NCBI RefSeq assembly: GCF_009848495.1
Contig: NZ_WWEP01000036.1
Coordinates: 124,001 to 188,000, forward strand
Origin: Flavobacterium sp. MK4S-17
Lineage (GTDB): Bacteria > Bacteroidota > Bacteroidia > Flavobacteriales > Flavobacteriaceae
Reading direction: 5' to 3'
Length of the DNA: 64,000 nt
A program made the translations under genes and the position numbers. Under the pieces are notes generated by a model that made no database searches, was not told where the DNA came from, and saw only the letters and a program-made list of their open reading frames with translations. Shown here piece by piece: positions 1-8,338 of the stretch (positions are counted from its first letter, which is position 1; each line of letters opens with the position of its first letter).

Positions 1-265
1 AAAAAAGCATGCACTTAAAAATGCGTTAAACCCTGTAGTAACCGCTATTTCAGGTTGGTTTGCAAGCATGCTGGCGGGTGCAGTTTTTGTTGAATACATT
101 TTTGGCTGGAACGGGCTGGGCAAGCAGGTGGTAGAGGCATTAAACACGCTTGACCTGCCTGTAATTATGGGATCGGTACTGGTAATAGCCACTACATTTG
201 TAATAATAAATATTATTGTAGATATACTGTATGCCTACCTTGACCCAAGGATACGCCTTGAATAA
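1..265 (+). CDS. ABC transporter permease, Opp/Dpp type (3' end only)
   Basis: The reading frame is open from base 2 and ends at 265, so only about 87 C-terminal residues are present. They contain three hydrophobic stretches and end in YAYLDPRIRLE, the usual C-terminus of DppB/OppB inner-membrane permeases of peptide importers. The segment around ALNPVVTAISGWFASMLAGA lies where this family places its last cytoplasmic loop and following helices. An internal ATG at 68 is not the start, because the frame continues upstream with family-like sequence. The substrate cannot be told. An oligopeptide-binding lipoprotein at 41.6 kb is too distant to be assumed a partner. Confidence 0.85.
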   Translation, partial: KKHALKNALNPVVTAISGWFASMLAGAVFVEYIFGWNGLGKQVVEALNTLDLPVIMGSVLVIATTFVIINIIVDILYAYLDPRIRLE

Positions 266-312
266 TTAAATCGTTATAGTTAAATAATTATACTGTTTGC
301 TTATTCAGCATA

Positions 313-342
313 TTGATTTTAGCCAGTATATACCTAAATTTG
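313..342 (+). promoter_or_regulatory. Bacteroidetes-type promoter for the TlpA-like/tpiA operon
   Basis: TTG at 313-315, a 19-base spacer, and TAAATTTG at 335-342 match the Bacteroidetes primary-sigma consensus (-33 TTG, -7 TAnnTTTG) exactly. Transcription would start near 348, leaving a leader of about 15 bases before the ATG at 365. Confidence 0.75.
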
Positions 343-364
343 TTACTCACTAATTAAAACCCGG

Positions 365-865
365 ATGAAAAAAATATTGTTATTACCACTGTTGCTGGTT
401 AGCCTTGCTTCCTGCTCTCAGGATAGTCCAACCGCATTTACACCCGAAACCCTTGCCGCTAAAATGACATCGGTTGACGGCAAAGAACTTACTTTTAAAG
501 AGGTGCTTGAAAAGCATAAAGGAAAAGTGGTGGTTATAGATGTTTGGGCCTCATGGTGCCCCGATTGCAAAAAGGGCATGCCTAAAGTGCACGACCTGCA
601 AAAGCAGTTCCCCAATGTAGATTATGTTTTCCTTTCGTATGACCGGTATGATGATAAATGGAAACAGGGAATAGAGTCATTTGGTACTAAAGGTGATAAT
701 TACCACGTGGGTACCAACATGAAAAAAGGTGCATTTAGCGAAGGCATTAAGCTGGACTGGATACCACGGTATATGGTAGTTGACAAAAATGGTAAAATTG
801 CCTTGTTTAAAGCCATAGAAGCAGACGACAAAAAACTGATAGCCACTTTAAAAAAATTACAATAA
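365..865 (+). CDS. TlpA/ResA-like thioredoxin-fold lipoprotein
   Basis: A 166-residue protein beginning with a lipoprotein signal (MKKILLLPLLLVSLASC, lipidated Cys at 17), so it is probably anchored in the envelope facing the periplasm. A thioredoxin fold follows, with the redox motif WASWCPDC (Cys65 and Cys68). TlpA/ResA-type proteins keep periplasmic thiols reduced, for example in cytochrome c maturation; the actual client here is unknown. The stop overlaps the tpiA start by one base (TAATG), so the two genes are co-transcribed and probably translationally coupled. A consensus promoter lies 23 bases upstream of the ATG. Confidence 0.85.
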   Translation: MKKILLLPLLLVSLASCSQDSPTAFTPETLAAKMTSVDGKELTFKEVLEKHKGKVVVIDVWASWCPDCKKGMPKVHDLQKQFPNVDYVFLSYDRYDDKWKQGIESFGTKGDNYHVGTNMKKGAFSEGIKLDWIPRYMVVDKNGKIALFKAIEADDKKLIATLKKLQ

Positions 866-1620
866 TGAGAAAAAAGATTGTAGCCGGAAACTGGAAAATG
901 AATAACGACAGCCAGCAGACAAAAGTATTACTGGATGAAATCCTTGCAAAAAAGCCGGGGTCAACACCTGTAAAAATTGTTGTTGCCCCAACTTTTGTAA
1001 ACCTGCAGGCAGCCGTTAACCAAACAAACGGTTCAAATATAATTGTTGCCGCGCAAAACATGCACCAAGCCGAAAGCGGTGCTTATACAGGCGAGGTTTC
1101 GGTAGGCATGTTAAAAAGCATTAATGTGAATACTGTTATTTTAGGCCACTCTGAAAGGAGGGCTTATTTTGGCGAAACCAACAGCCTGCTTGCTGAAAAA
1201 GTAAATACGGCACTTAAACATAACCTTACTGTTATATTCTGCTTTGGCGAAGAACTGGCCGACAGGCAGTCTTCCAACCACTTTAATGTAGTGGAATCCC
1301 AGTTAAGGGAAGGGCTTTTCCATATTACTGAAAGTGACTGGCAGAATATAGTATTGGCTTATGAACCTGTATGGGCCATAGGTACTGGCGAAACAGCCAC
1401 ACCGGAACAGGCGCAGGAAATGCATGCTTTTATCCGTAATTTATTGCGCGAAAATGTAGGTGAGGCAATTGCCGGACAAACATCTATATTATACGGTGGC
1501 AGTGTTAAGCCTGATAATGCATCGGAAATTTTTTCTAAACCCGATGTTGACGGAGGGCTTATAGGCGGTGCATCCTTAAAAGCGGATGATTTTCTTGCTA
1601 TTGTTAACGGAATGAAATAA
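865..1620 (+). CDS. tpiA: Triosephosphate isomerase
   Basis: Interconverts dihydroxyacetone phosphate and glyceraldehyde-3-phosphate in glycolysis and gluconeogenesis; cytosolic. The 251-residue length is typical. Substrate and catalytic residues are visible: Asn9 and Lys11 in GNWKMN, the electrophilic His95 in GHSERR, and the base Glu167 in AYEPVWAIGTG, followed by the C-terminal phosphate-binding YGGSVKPDN and GGLIGGASL. It is the second gene of an operon with the TlpA-like lipoprotein, with a one-base stop/start overlap. A strong intrinsic terminator follows at 1644. Confidence 0.98.
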   Translation: MRKKIVAGNWKMNNDSQQTKVLLDEILAKKPGSTPVKIVVAPTFVNLQAAVNQTNGSNIIVAAQNMHQAESGAYTGEVSVGMLKSINVNTVILGHSERRAYFGETNSLLAEKVNTALKHNLTVIFCFGEELADRQSSNHFNVVESQLREGLFHITESDWQNIVLAYEPVWAIGTGETATPEQAQEMHAFIRNLLRENVGEAIAGQTSILYGGSVKPDNASEIFSKPDVDGGLIGGASLKADDFLAIVNGMK

Positions 1621-1643
1621 CTGTAAATTAATATACTATATTC

Positions 1644-1671
1644 AATCCTGCCTTAGGGCAGGATTTTTTTT
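1644..1671 (+). terminator. Intrinsic terminator after tpiA
   Basis: A perfect 9-bp stem (AATCCTGCC / GGCAGGATT) with loop TTAG, followed by a T-run to 1671. The best start codon of the next gene begins at 1672, directly after the T-run. Confidence 0.85.
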
Positions 1672-2442
1672 ATGTATTTTTATACCGTTAAGTTAATATT
1701 ACAACTAATGCCAAACCTGATGATGTTATTCTGGCTTTTATGCGCAATTATTTACGTGCTATATAAGCTAAAGAAAAAGAAAATGGTAAAAGCCCTTTTT
1801 ATTTTTACATTATTGTCAGCCTTTATTTTTTCTGTTTCTCCACTGCCTGTGTTCATGGTGCGTAACCTTGAACAGCAATACAAGCCATATAATGCTAAAA
1901 ACACTTCCCAAAAATTACCCATACTGGTATTGGGAAGCGGTCATACAAACGACCCTGGAGTATATCCACTGCAAAGGCTTTCGGAAAGCTCCATTAAAAG
2001 GATGACAGAAGGCATACGCCAGTACAGGCTCCAAAATGGAGGGCCTGTAATTTTTTCGGGTTATTCCGCATCCAATAAAATGCCGCAGGGGGAAGTTATG
2101 GCAAGGGCTGCAGTTTCTTTAGGCATATGCCCGAAAGATACTTTAATGATGATACAGCCGGCCAGCACATGGGATGAGGCAGCGTGCTATAAAAAACGTT
2201 TCGGCACTAAAAAACCCTTTATTTTAGTAACAAGCGCACTGCACATGCCAAGGGCTATGAAGATATTTAAGCGTATGGGTATGCAGCCCATAGCTGCACC
2301 CACCCATTACCTTAGCCTGCATGATCCTGATAATATGACTTACAACTGGAAGCCTTCTGCTTCCAAAATAATATGTACAGATAAATCACTTCATGAATAT
2401 ATAGGTGCCATATATTACAATTGGAGAGATATCAGCAAATAA
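1672..2442 (+). CDS. YdcF/SanA-like (DUF218) membrane protein
   Basis: A 256-residue protein with two N-terminal membrane helices (about 5-32 and 38-62), followed by a DUF218 domain. Visible family features are PILVLGSGH at the start of the domain, FSGYSAS...PQGEVMAR, and LVTSALHMPRAM. DUF218 proteins (YdcF, ElyC, SanA) are linked to envelope integrity and polyprenyl-phosphate metabolism, but the biochemical role is not settled. The start at 1672 is kept because the family usually has a short segment like KLILQLMPN before helix 1. It abuts the tpiA terminator, so Met13 (1708) is an alternative. Confidence 0.75.
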   Translation: MYFYTVKLILQLMPNLMMLFWLLCAIIYVLYKLKKKKMVKALFIFTLLSAFIFSVSPLPVFMVRNLEQQYKPYNAKNTSQKLPILVLGSGHTNDPGVYPLQRLSESSIKRMTEGIRQYRLQNGGPVIFSGYSASNKMPQGEVMARAAVSLGICPKDTLMMIQPASTWDEAACYKKRFGTKKPFILVTSALHMPRAMKIFKRMGMQPIAAPTHYLSLHDPDNMTYNWKPSASKIICTDKSLHEYIGAIYYNWRDISK

Positions 2443-2494
2443 AAAACTGCCTAAACTTTCTGCACCTAAAATAAGGTGTAGTAAGTTTAAGCAG
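2441..2494 (-). terminator. Terminator of glmM (minus strand)
   Basis: A long imperfect hairpin (about 21 bp, arms 2447-2467 and 2474-2494), followed on the minus strand by a T-run from AAAAAA at 2441-2446. It separates the convergent DUF218 gene and glmM and may also slow plus-strand transcripts. Confidence 0.7.
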
Positions 2495-2513
2495 TCTATT
2501 ACGTTCACAGGAA

Positions 2514-3905
2514 TTAAATCCCTGCTACTTCTTTAATTTCTTTTATAATGCGTTCGGCAAGTGCATCTGCTTTTTGCTGCGTGTGCGCCTCAGTATAAAT
2601 ACGGATAATAGGCTCTGTATTCGATTTTCTCAAATGCACCCATTCTTCTGCAAAATCTATTTTTACACCATCAATGGTAGAAATATTTTCATGACTGTAT
2701 TTACCAGCCATTCCTTCCAGTATGGCATCCACATCAATTTGCGGTGTAAGCTCAATTTTATTTTTACTCATGTAATACTGCGGGTACGAAGCCCTTAAAG
2801 CAGCAACCGAAGTTATATTTTGCTTTGCAAGATAGGTAAGGAACAGCGCCACCCCTACAAGCGCATCACGTCCGTAGTGTAGTTCAGGGTAAATAATACC
2901 ACCGTTGCCTTCGCCGCCTATAATGGCATTATTCTTTTTCATAAGCTCCACTACATTAACCTCGCCAACGGCACTGGCTTCATAGTTCCCGTTATGCTTT
3001 TGTGTAATATCGCGCAGGGCGCGGGATGATGACATATTGCTGACAGTATTGCCGGGTGTCTGGCTCAATACATAATCGGCACAGGCTACAAGTGTATATT
3101 CTTCACCAAAGATTTCACCATCGTCAGAGATAAAGGCAAGTCGGTCAACATCCGGGTCAACCACAATACCAAAATCAGCTTTTTCTTTTATCACAAGCTC
3201 ACAAATATCACCCAAATGTTCTTTAAGCGGTTCGGGGTTGTGCGGAAAATGGCCGTTGGGTTCGCAGTATAATTTCACTACCTCTACCCCCATTTGTTCC
3301 AACAGCTTCGGTATAATTATACCACCAGATGAGTTTACGCCATCTACCACCACTTTAAAGCCAGCCTTTTTCACAGCCTCGGCATCTACTAGCGGCAGGT
3401 TTAAAACCTCATCAATATGTATATCCATATAGGCATCATTAAAAGTTACCTCTCCCAGGTTGTCCACATCAGAGAAATCAAATGCCTCGCTTTCGGCAAT
3501 TTCAAGTATTTTGGCACCATCTGCACCGCTTAAAAATTCGCCTTTTTCATTCAGCAGTTTTAAGGCATTCCACTGCTTGGGGTTGTGGCTTGCCGTTAGT
3601 ATAATACCCCCGTCTGCCTTTTCAAGCGGCACGGCAACCTCTACAGTAGGTGTGGTAGAAAGCCCAAGGTCTATAACATTTATACCCAGCCCTATTAATG
3701 TATTTACAACAAGATTATGGATCATGGGGCCGGATATGCGTGCATCGCGCCCTATAACTATTGTAAGCTTTTCTTTTTTGGAATGGTTTTTAAGCCATGT
3801 GCCATAGGCAGATGCAAATTTAACAGCATCTACAGGTGTAAGGTTATCGCCGGTTTTACCGCCTATTGTTCCCCTTATTCCTGAAATTGATTTAATTAAG
3901 GTCAT
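2514..3905 (-). CDS. glmM: Phosphoglucosamine mutase
   Basis: Converts glucosamine-6-phosphate to glucosamine-1-phosphate on the way to UDP-GlcNAc for peptidoglycan and LPS. The 463-residue protein has the four expected alpha-D-phosphohexomutase signatures: catalytic phosphoserine Ser106 in TASHNP, the Mg-binding loop DPDVDRL, the sugar-binding loop GEGNGG, and the phosphate loop RKSNTEPIIRIY. It reads towards the convergent DUF218 gene. A -7-like TATCTTTG lies at 3933-3926, 20 bases upstream of the ATG, without an obvious -33 TTG. A second, longer phosphohexomutase of the PGM type lies at 50.3 kb. The alternative GlmU-like protein at 47-48 kb would act later in the same pathway. Archaeal-type GlmM/PMM homologues have the same architecture, so substrate preference is inferred. 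Confidence 0.88.
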   Translation of the reverse strand: MTLIKSISGIRGTIGGKTGDNLTPVDAVKFASAYGTWLKNHSKKEKLTIVIGRDARISGPMIHNLVVNTLIGLGINVIDLGLSTTPTVEVAVPLEKADGGIILTASHNPKQWNALKLLNEKGEFLSGADGAKILEIAESEAFDFSDVDNLGEVTFNDAYMDIHIDEVLNLPLVDAEAVKKAGFKVVVDGVNSSGGIIIPKLLEQMGVEVVKLYCEPNGHFPHNPEPLKEHLGDICELVIKEKADFGIVVDPDVDRLAFISDDGEIFGEEYTLVACADYVLSQTPGNTVSNMSSSRALRDITQKHNGNYEASAVGEVNVVELMKKNNAIIGGEGNGGIIYPELHYGRDALVGVALFLTYLAKQNITSVAALRASYPQYYMSKNKIELTPQIDVDAILEGMAGKYSHENISTIDGVKIDFAEEWVHLRKSNTEPIIRIYTEAHTQQKADALAERIIKEIKEVAGI

Positions 3906-4041
3906 TTGTTAATTGTTTTGGTTAGCAAAGATATCTATTTGGGATGTATTGAATTTTAAGGCAATTTAAAATTTTTTAATTCTAAATCAAATTAACCATG
4001 GTGTGCATTGGCAGTCCAAAACTTATGGTTAAATTGTCCCT

Positions 4042-4641
4042 ATGAATTTTTTAGCGCATATATACCTTTCGGGCGAGAATGATATGCTTAAGATAGGCAA
4101 CTTCATGGCCGACAGCATTCACGGGCGAAAACCGGAAAGTTTCCCTGATGAAATATGCAAAGGTATAATGCTGCACAGGGCTATTGATACGTTTACTGAC
4201 GCGCATCCTGTATTCCGGCAAAGTACACGGCGGCTGCACCCTTTTTACCATCATTACTCCGGCGTAATTGTAGATATTTTTTACGATCATTTCCTTGCCA
4301 GGGACTGGGATGAATACCATAGCCTGCCGCTTGCTACTTATGCCCGGCAATTTTACAGCCTGCTGGAAGACAACATGCACCTGCTTACCGAAAAAACCAA
4401 AAACATGATACCCTATATGGTAAAGCACGACTGGCTGGGCAGCTATGCAACCCTTGAGGGGATAGGCAGGACATTAGCCCAAATGGACAGGCGTACAAAA
4501 AATAAATCGGGAATGGCACAGGCTATAAACCAGCTTACAGCATTTACTACTGAATTTGAAGCTGAATTCAGGGCTTTCTTTCCTGAAGTACAGGAACATG
4601 TAAAACAAAAAATATCGGAGTTGCAGGGCAGTTTTAATTAA
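4042..4641 (+). CDS. Acyl carrier protein phosphodiesterase-like protein (AcpH/DUF479)
   Basis: A 199-residue soluble protein starting with MNFLAHIYLSG, the hallmark of the ACP phosphodiesterase (AcpH/YajB) family. The metal-site features of this HD-like fold are present: the HRAIDTFTDAHP segment and the VDIFYDHFLARDW segment with its Asp-His pair. E. coli AcpH hydrolyses the 4'-phosphopantetheine prosthetic group from ACP; whether this homologue does so is inferred. It stands alone between the divergent glmM and the chloride channel gene. The ATG at 4042 starts the family-typical N-terminus. Confidence 0.85.
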   Translation: MNFLAHIYLSGENDMLKIGNFMADSIHGRKPESFPDEICKGIMLHRAIDTFTDAHPVFRQSTRRLHPFYHHYSGVIVDIFYDHFLARDWDEYHSLPLATYARQFYSLLEDNMHLLTEKTKNMIPYMVKHDWLGSYATLEGIGRTLAQMDRRTKNKSGMAQAINQLTAFTTEFEAEFRAFFPEVQEHVKQKISELQGSFN

Positions 4642-4722
4642 AAATTTGATAAAGCGGGGGTTATTTTTAACAAATGCAGTAAATTAGCGTTTTATTCAGA
4701 ATTTTTAATTTCCACACAAAAA

Positions 4723-6543
4723 ATGCCTAACCGAAAAGTTTCAAAGGTCCGATTATTTTTCAGGAATAATGTACGCCGTGTTGAAACCTTATTCTTTATT
4801 GCAAAAAGCCTTCTTTCCGAACGCCATTTTATATACCTGTCCTGTGTGCTGGTGGCTACTTCTACAGCTTTTGCAGTAATTATACTTAAAGGGTTTGCCC
4901 ATAATGTTTACACATTTGCAACCTACATAAACGGTTATTTAAAACTGCCTTACATTAATAGTTTGCTTCCTATTGCCGGTATAATACTTACCGTTATTGT
5001 GGTGCGCCGTATACTGGATGGAAAAATTGAAAAAGGAAGCTCGCGCATTTTGTATGCCGTTGCCAAAAAAGGCGGCATTATGCCCCGCAAGCAAATGTAT
5101 GCCCAGATAATAACCAGCTCATTAACCGTAGGGCTTGGGGGTTCAGCAGGTTTGGAGTCGCCTATTACAATTACAGGTGCTGCATTTGGCTCTAACTTTG
5201 CCCAAAAATACAAGTTATCGCAAAAGGACAGGATTTTGCTTTTAGCCTGTGGTGTGGCGGCAGGTATAGCGGCAGCATTTAACGCCCCCATAGCGGGAGT
5301 ACTTTTTGCCATAGAAGTTGTACTGACTGATGTTACCATAACAGCCTTTATCCCTATAATGATATCGGCTGCAACAGGCGCAATTGTTTCTACCATTGTG
5401 CTTAATGAGGAAGTACTCCTTTCCTTTAGGCAGGAGCAGTTTTTTGATTACCATAATATACCTTACTATATTTTACTGGGAATACTTGGCGGCCTGGTAT
5501 CAGTTTACCATGCCCGGAAGTTTCAGCAGATTGAGGCTTATTTTGAAAAATTCAGGGCCAACAGCTATAAGCGTGCATTATACGGCGCCCTGCCGCTTGC
5601 AGTACTGATATTTATTTTCCCCACACTTTTTGGTGAGGGGTATGAAAGCATAAAAATACTTTCCAACTCCAACCCGGAATCAATTCTAAACAATACTGTG
5701 CTGGATGATTTTAAGGAAAATGGATGGGTACTGCTTGTATTTACAGGAATAACCATGCTGGTAAAAGTATATGCCACAGGGCTAACCCTTGCAGGGGGCG
5801 GTAATGGCGGCAACTTTGCGCCTTCGCTGTTTGTGGGGTCATATCTTGGTTTTTTTGTTGCCAAGTTTTTTAACCTGCTCGGCTTTACAAGAGAGCTTCC
5901 GGTGGGCAATTTTACTATTGTAGGCATGGCAGGAATACTTAGCGGCCTTTTTCATGCACCGCTTACCGCTATATTCCTTATTGGCGAAATTACCGGTGGC
6001 TATAACCTTATGATACCGTTAATGATAGTTTCCTCTATCAGTTTTGCGGTATCAAAGCAGTTTGAAAAGCACTCTATGGATGTTAAGCACCTGGCTGACA
6101 AGGGGCAGGTTTTTACATCGGATAAGGATAAAAACATCCTTTCAACCATCGACCTGCTGAATGTTATTACAACCGATACAAAAACCATACAGAATACCCA
6201 CAAGCCCGATGATATAATTAATTTTTTATCAACTACAGACCAAAGCGTATTTGCTGTTACCGATGAAAAAAATAAACTGGTGGGAATTGTTGATTTTAAC
6301 AAGGTGCGCCATATAGTGTTTAGCCCTTTCAGGGTTAAATACAGTAAACTGGAAGAATTTATTATACCGCCAAAAGAAATAATATCCATTGAGGATTCCA
6401 TTGAAACAATCATGGATAAATTTGAAGCGGCAAATGCTGAATACTTACCTATACTCAAAGACGAAAAATTTTATGGTTTTGTATATAAAACCCGCATACT
6501 TGAAGCTTACAGGGAAAAATTTAAGGAACTGGTTATAGAATAA
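4723..6543 (+). CDS. CLC-family chloride channel/antiporter with C-terminal CBS pair
   Basis: A 606-residue membrane protein. Residues about 35-445 carry the many hydrophobic helices of the CLC fold, and about 455-600 hold two CBS domains. The gating-glutamate motif is present as GSAGLESP (Glu145, where many homologues have GREGP), and the third filter motif as GGNFAPSLFVGS. The first filter motif (GSGIP in classical CLCs) is not recognisable; GSSRIL occupies about that position. Family members are Cl- channels or Cl-/H+ exchangers used in acid resistance or ion balance, and the CBS pair probably binds adenine nucleotides. Ion selectivity cannot be deduced. It is monocistronic as far as can be seen. 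Confidence 0.88.
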   Translation: MPNRKVSKVRLFFRNNVRRVETLFFIAKSLLSERHFIYLSCVLVATSTAFAVIILKGFAHNVYTFATYINGYLKLPYINSLLPIAGIILTVIVVRRILDGKIEKGSSRILYAVAKKGGIMPRKQMYAQIITSSLTVGLGGSAGLESPITITGAAFGSNFAQKYKLSQKDRILLLACGVAAGIAAAFNAPIAGVLFAIEVVLTDVTITAFIPIMISAATGAIVSTIVLNEEVLLSFRQEQFFDYHNIPYYILLGILGGLVSVYHARKFQQIEAYFEKFRANSYKRALYGALPLAVLIFIFPTLFGEGYESIKILSNSNPESILNNTVLDDFKENGWVLLVFTGITMLVKVYATGLTLAGGGNGGNFAPSLFVGSYLGFFVAKFFNLLGFTRELPVGNFTIVGMAGILSGLFHAPLTAIFLIGEITGGYNLMIPLMIVSSISFAVSKQFEKHSMDVKHLADKGQVFTSDKDKNILSTIDLLNVITTDTKTIQNTHKPDDIINFLSTTDQSVFAVTDEKNKLVGIVDFNKVRHIVFSPFRVKYSKLEEFIIPPKEIISIEDSIETIMDKFEAANAEYLPILKDEKFYGFVYKTRILEAYREKFKELVIE

Positions 6544-6626
6544 GTGCTTAGGCAAAAGTTTAAGTTACGTTAAAGTACAATGGTTTACCCTTTGCGTTTG
6601 ATAATTTTAATTATAAAACACACCAG

Positions 6627-7538
6627 ATGCAAAGCCAGGAAATATTTGACGTAATTATAATCGGGGGGAGCTATGCAGGGCTTTCGGCTGCTTTATCATT
6701 AGGAAGGTCATTGCGCCGCGTGCTTGTTATTGATAACGGCAACCCCTGTAACCGCCAGGCTCCCTACTCCCATAATTTTTTGACCAACGATGGTATCAAC
6801 CCTTTTGAAATAAGGAAGAAAGCAAAGGAACAACTGGCTAAGTATCCATCGGTACATTTCCTTGCAGATACCGTTGTAGATGTACAGCCTGAAAAAGATA
6901 ATTTTACTGTTGTAACCAAAGAAGGAACAAAAATCAATGCAAAAAAACTGGTTTTTGCCACAGGTATTATTGATACAATACCAAATATAGAGGGCTTTGG
7001 CAAATGCTGGGGTATTTCTATATTCCATTGCCCGTATTGCCATGGCTATGAAGTTAAAAATAAAAAACTGGGTGTGCTTGGTAATGGCGACCTTGGGTTT
7101 GAGCTTGCCAAAACCATTTGCCACTGGGCCGATGGCCTAACCCTTTATACCAACGGTACAAGCACGCTTACCCCTGAAGAAGTATTGCTTTTAAACAAAC
7201 ACGGCATAACTGTAGTGGAAAATGAAATAACCGAGATACAGCATGAAAACGGTAATATAAAGCAAATACAATTTAAAGACACACAACCTGAACATGTTGA
7301 TGCGCTTTTTACCCAACTGCCTTTTATACAGCAATGTGATATACCGGAAAAACTGGGGTGTGAATTTAATGAATATGGCTTTATACATATCGATAAAACC
7401 ATGCAGGCGTCAGTGCCCGGCATTTATGCCGCAGGCGACTGCCTTACCTTGTTCCGTTCTGTTGCCAATGCGGTAGCAGCAGGAAATAAGGTGGGGGCTA
7501 TGATAAATAAAAAATTTATAGAGGAAGCTTTTGCTTAA
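6627..7538 (+). CDS. Thioredoxin-reductase-like FAD/NAD(P)-dependent oxidoreductase
   Basis: A 303-residue flavoprotein of the thioredoxin reductase fold. The N-terminal FAD dinucleotide motif is IIGGSYAGLSAA, a second nucleotide-binding loop is GVLGNGDLGFELA, and the C-terminal FAD motif is GIYAAGDC. A redox-active CPYC motif (Cys135, Cys138) is followed by HGYE, as in the subgroup that includes fungal GliT-like and bacterial holomycin-type disulfide oxidases. It is therefore not certain that the substrate is thioredoxin, and no thioredoxin gene is adjacent. The natural substrate is unknown. The gene is convergent with fsa, separated by a palindromic element. Confidence 0.8.
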   Translation: MQSQEIFDVIIIGGSYAGLSAALSLGRSLRRVLVIDNGNPCNRQAPYSHNFLTNDGINPFEIRKKAKEQLAKYPSVHFLADTVVDVQPEKDNFTVVTKEGTKINAKKLVFATGIIDTIPNIEGFGKCWGISIFHCPYCHGYEVKNKKLGVLGNGDLGFELAKTICHWADGLTLYTNGTSTLTPEEVLLLNKHGITVVENEITEIQHENGNIKQIQFKDTQPEHVDALFTQLPFIQQCDIPEKLGCEFNEYGFIHIDKTMQASVPGIYAAGDCLTLFRSVANAVAAGNKVGAMINKKFIEEAFA

Positions 7539-7545
7539 AACAAAT

Positions 7546-7630
7546 AAAAGGCTGTTTTAAAACGGTCATTCTGAAAGAAACTAAGCAATAAAATCTTCAG
7601 GACAACAGCCTGTATTTAAAACAGCCTTTT
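7546..7630. repeat. Long palindromic element between convergent genes
   Basis: A perfect 16-bp inverted repeat has arms 7546-7561 and 7615-7630 and a 53-base interior. The arms are A-rich outside and T-rich inside on both strands, so the outer stem can act as a bidirectional terminator. The interior holds a second, imperfect inverted repeat (GTCATTCTGAA versus TTCAGGAC). The GTCATTCTGA motif recalls interspersed repeats seen in other Bacteroidetes genomes; this comparison is from memory. Confidence 0.6.
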
Positions 7631-7635
7631 TTATA

Positions 7636-8292
7636 TTATTGATTTCCTTTCTGGTAGTCGGCAATAAATTGTGCCAATCCACTATCAGTAAGCGGGTGCT
7701 TTAACAGCCCTGTAATAGCAGACAGAGGCCCTGTCATAACATCGGCTCCTATTTTGGCACAGTTTACAATATGCATAGTATGGCGGACTGAAGCAGCAAG
7801 TATTTCAGTTTCAAAACCATAGTTGTCATAAATTTCGCGAATTTCCTGTATCAGGTTTAACCCGTCTGTAGATATATCATCCAAACGGCCTATAAAAGGT
7901 GATACATAAGTAGCACCTGCTTTTGCTGCAAGCAAAGCCTGCCCGGCAGAAAACACAAGTGTTACATTGGTTTTAATACCTTTATCACTAAAATATTTGG
8001 CAGCTTTTACACCGTCTTTTGTCATAGGCAGCTTTACCACTATCTGCTCATGCAGTTCAGCAAGTTCCTCACCCTCTCTAATCATTCCTTCAAGGTCGGT
8101 AGCATTAACCTCGGCACTAACATCGCCCTCTACAATATTGCAAATATCAACATAATGCTTCAGTATGTTATTTTTTCCTGTTATACCTTCCTTAGCCATT
8201 AATGACGGGTTTGTAGTAACTCCATCAAGAACGCCAAGCTCCTGTGCTTCCCTTATCTGGTCAAGGTTTGCCGTATCAATAAAAAATTTCAT
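7636..8292 (-). CDS. fsa: Fructose-6-phosphate aldolase / small transaldolase
   Basis: A 218-residue member of the short transaldolase (TalC/FSA) subfamily, far shorter than classical transaldolase (about 315 residues). Signatures are [13 protein letters not shown] at the N-terminus, GVTTNPSL, and the Schiff-base lysine Lys87 in VVKLPMT. SVRHTMH follows near residue 170. Members either transfer dihydroxyacetone units in the pentose phosphate pathway or cleave fructose-6-phosphate; the sequence does not decide which. A -7 element TAGTTTTG at 8341-8334 on the minus strand overlaps the end of the neighbouring SDR gene, so fsa probably has its own start 46 bases downstream of that gene. Confidence 0.88.
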   Translation of the reverse strand: MKFFIDTANLDQIREAQELGVLDGVTTNPSLMAKEGITGKNNILKHYVDICNIVEGDVSAEVNATDLEGMIREGEELAELHEQIVVKLPMTKDGVKAAKYFSDKGIKTNVTLVFSAGQALLAAKAGATYVSPFIGRLDDISTDGLNLIQEIREIYDNYGFETEILAASVRHTMHIVNCAKIGADVMTGPLSAITGLLKHPLTDSGLAQFIADYQKGNQ

Positions 8293-8338
8293 TTGTGTGT
8301 ATATTTAATTTGTTGTGTTTAAAAATTTTGGTGCAAAA

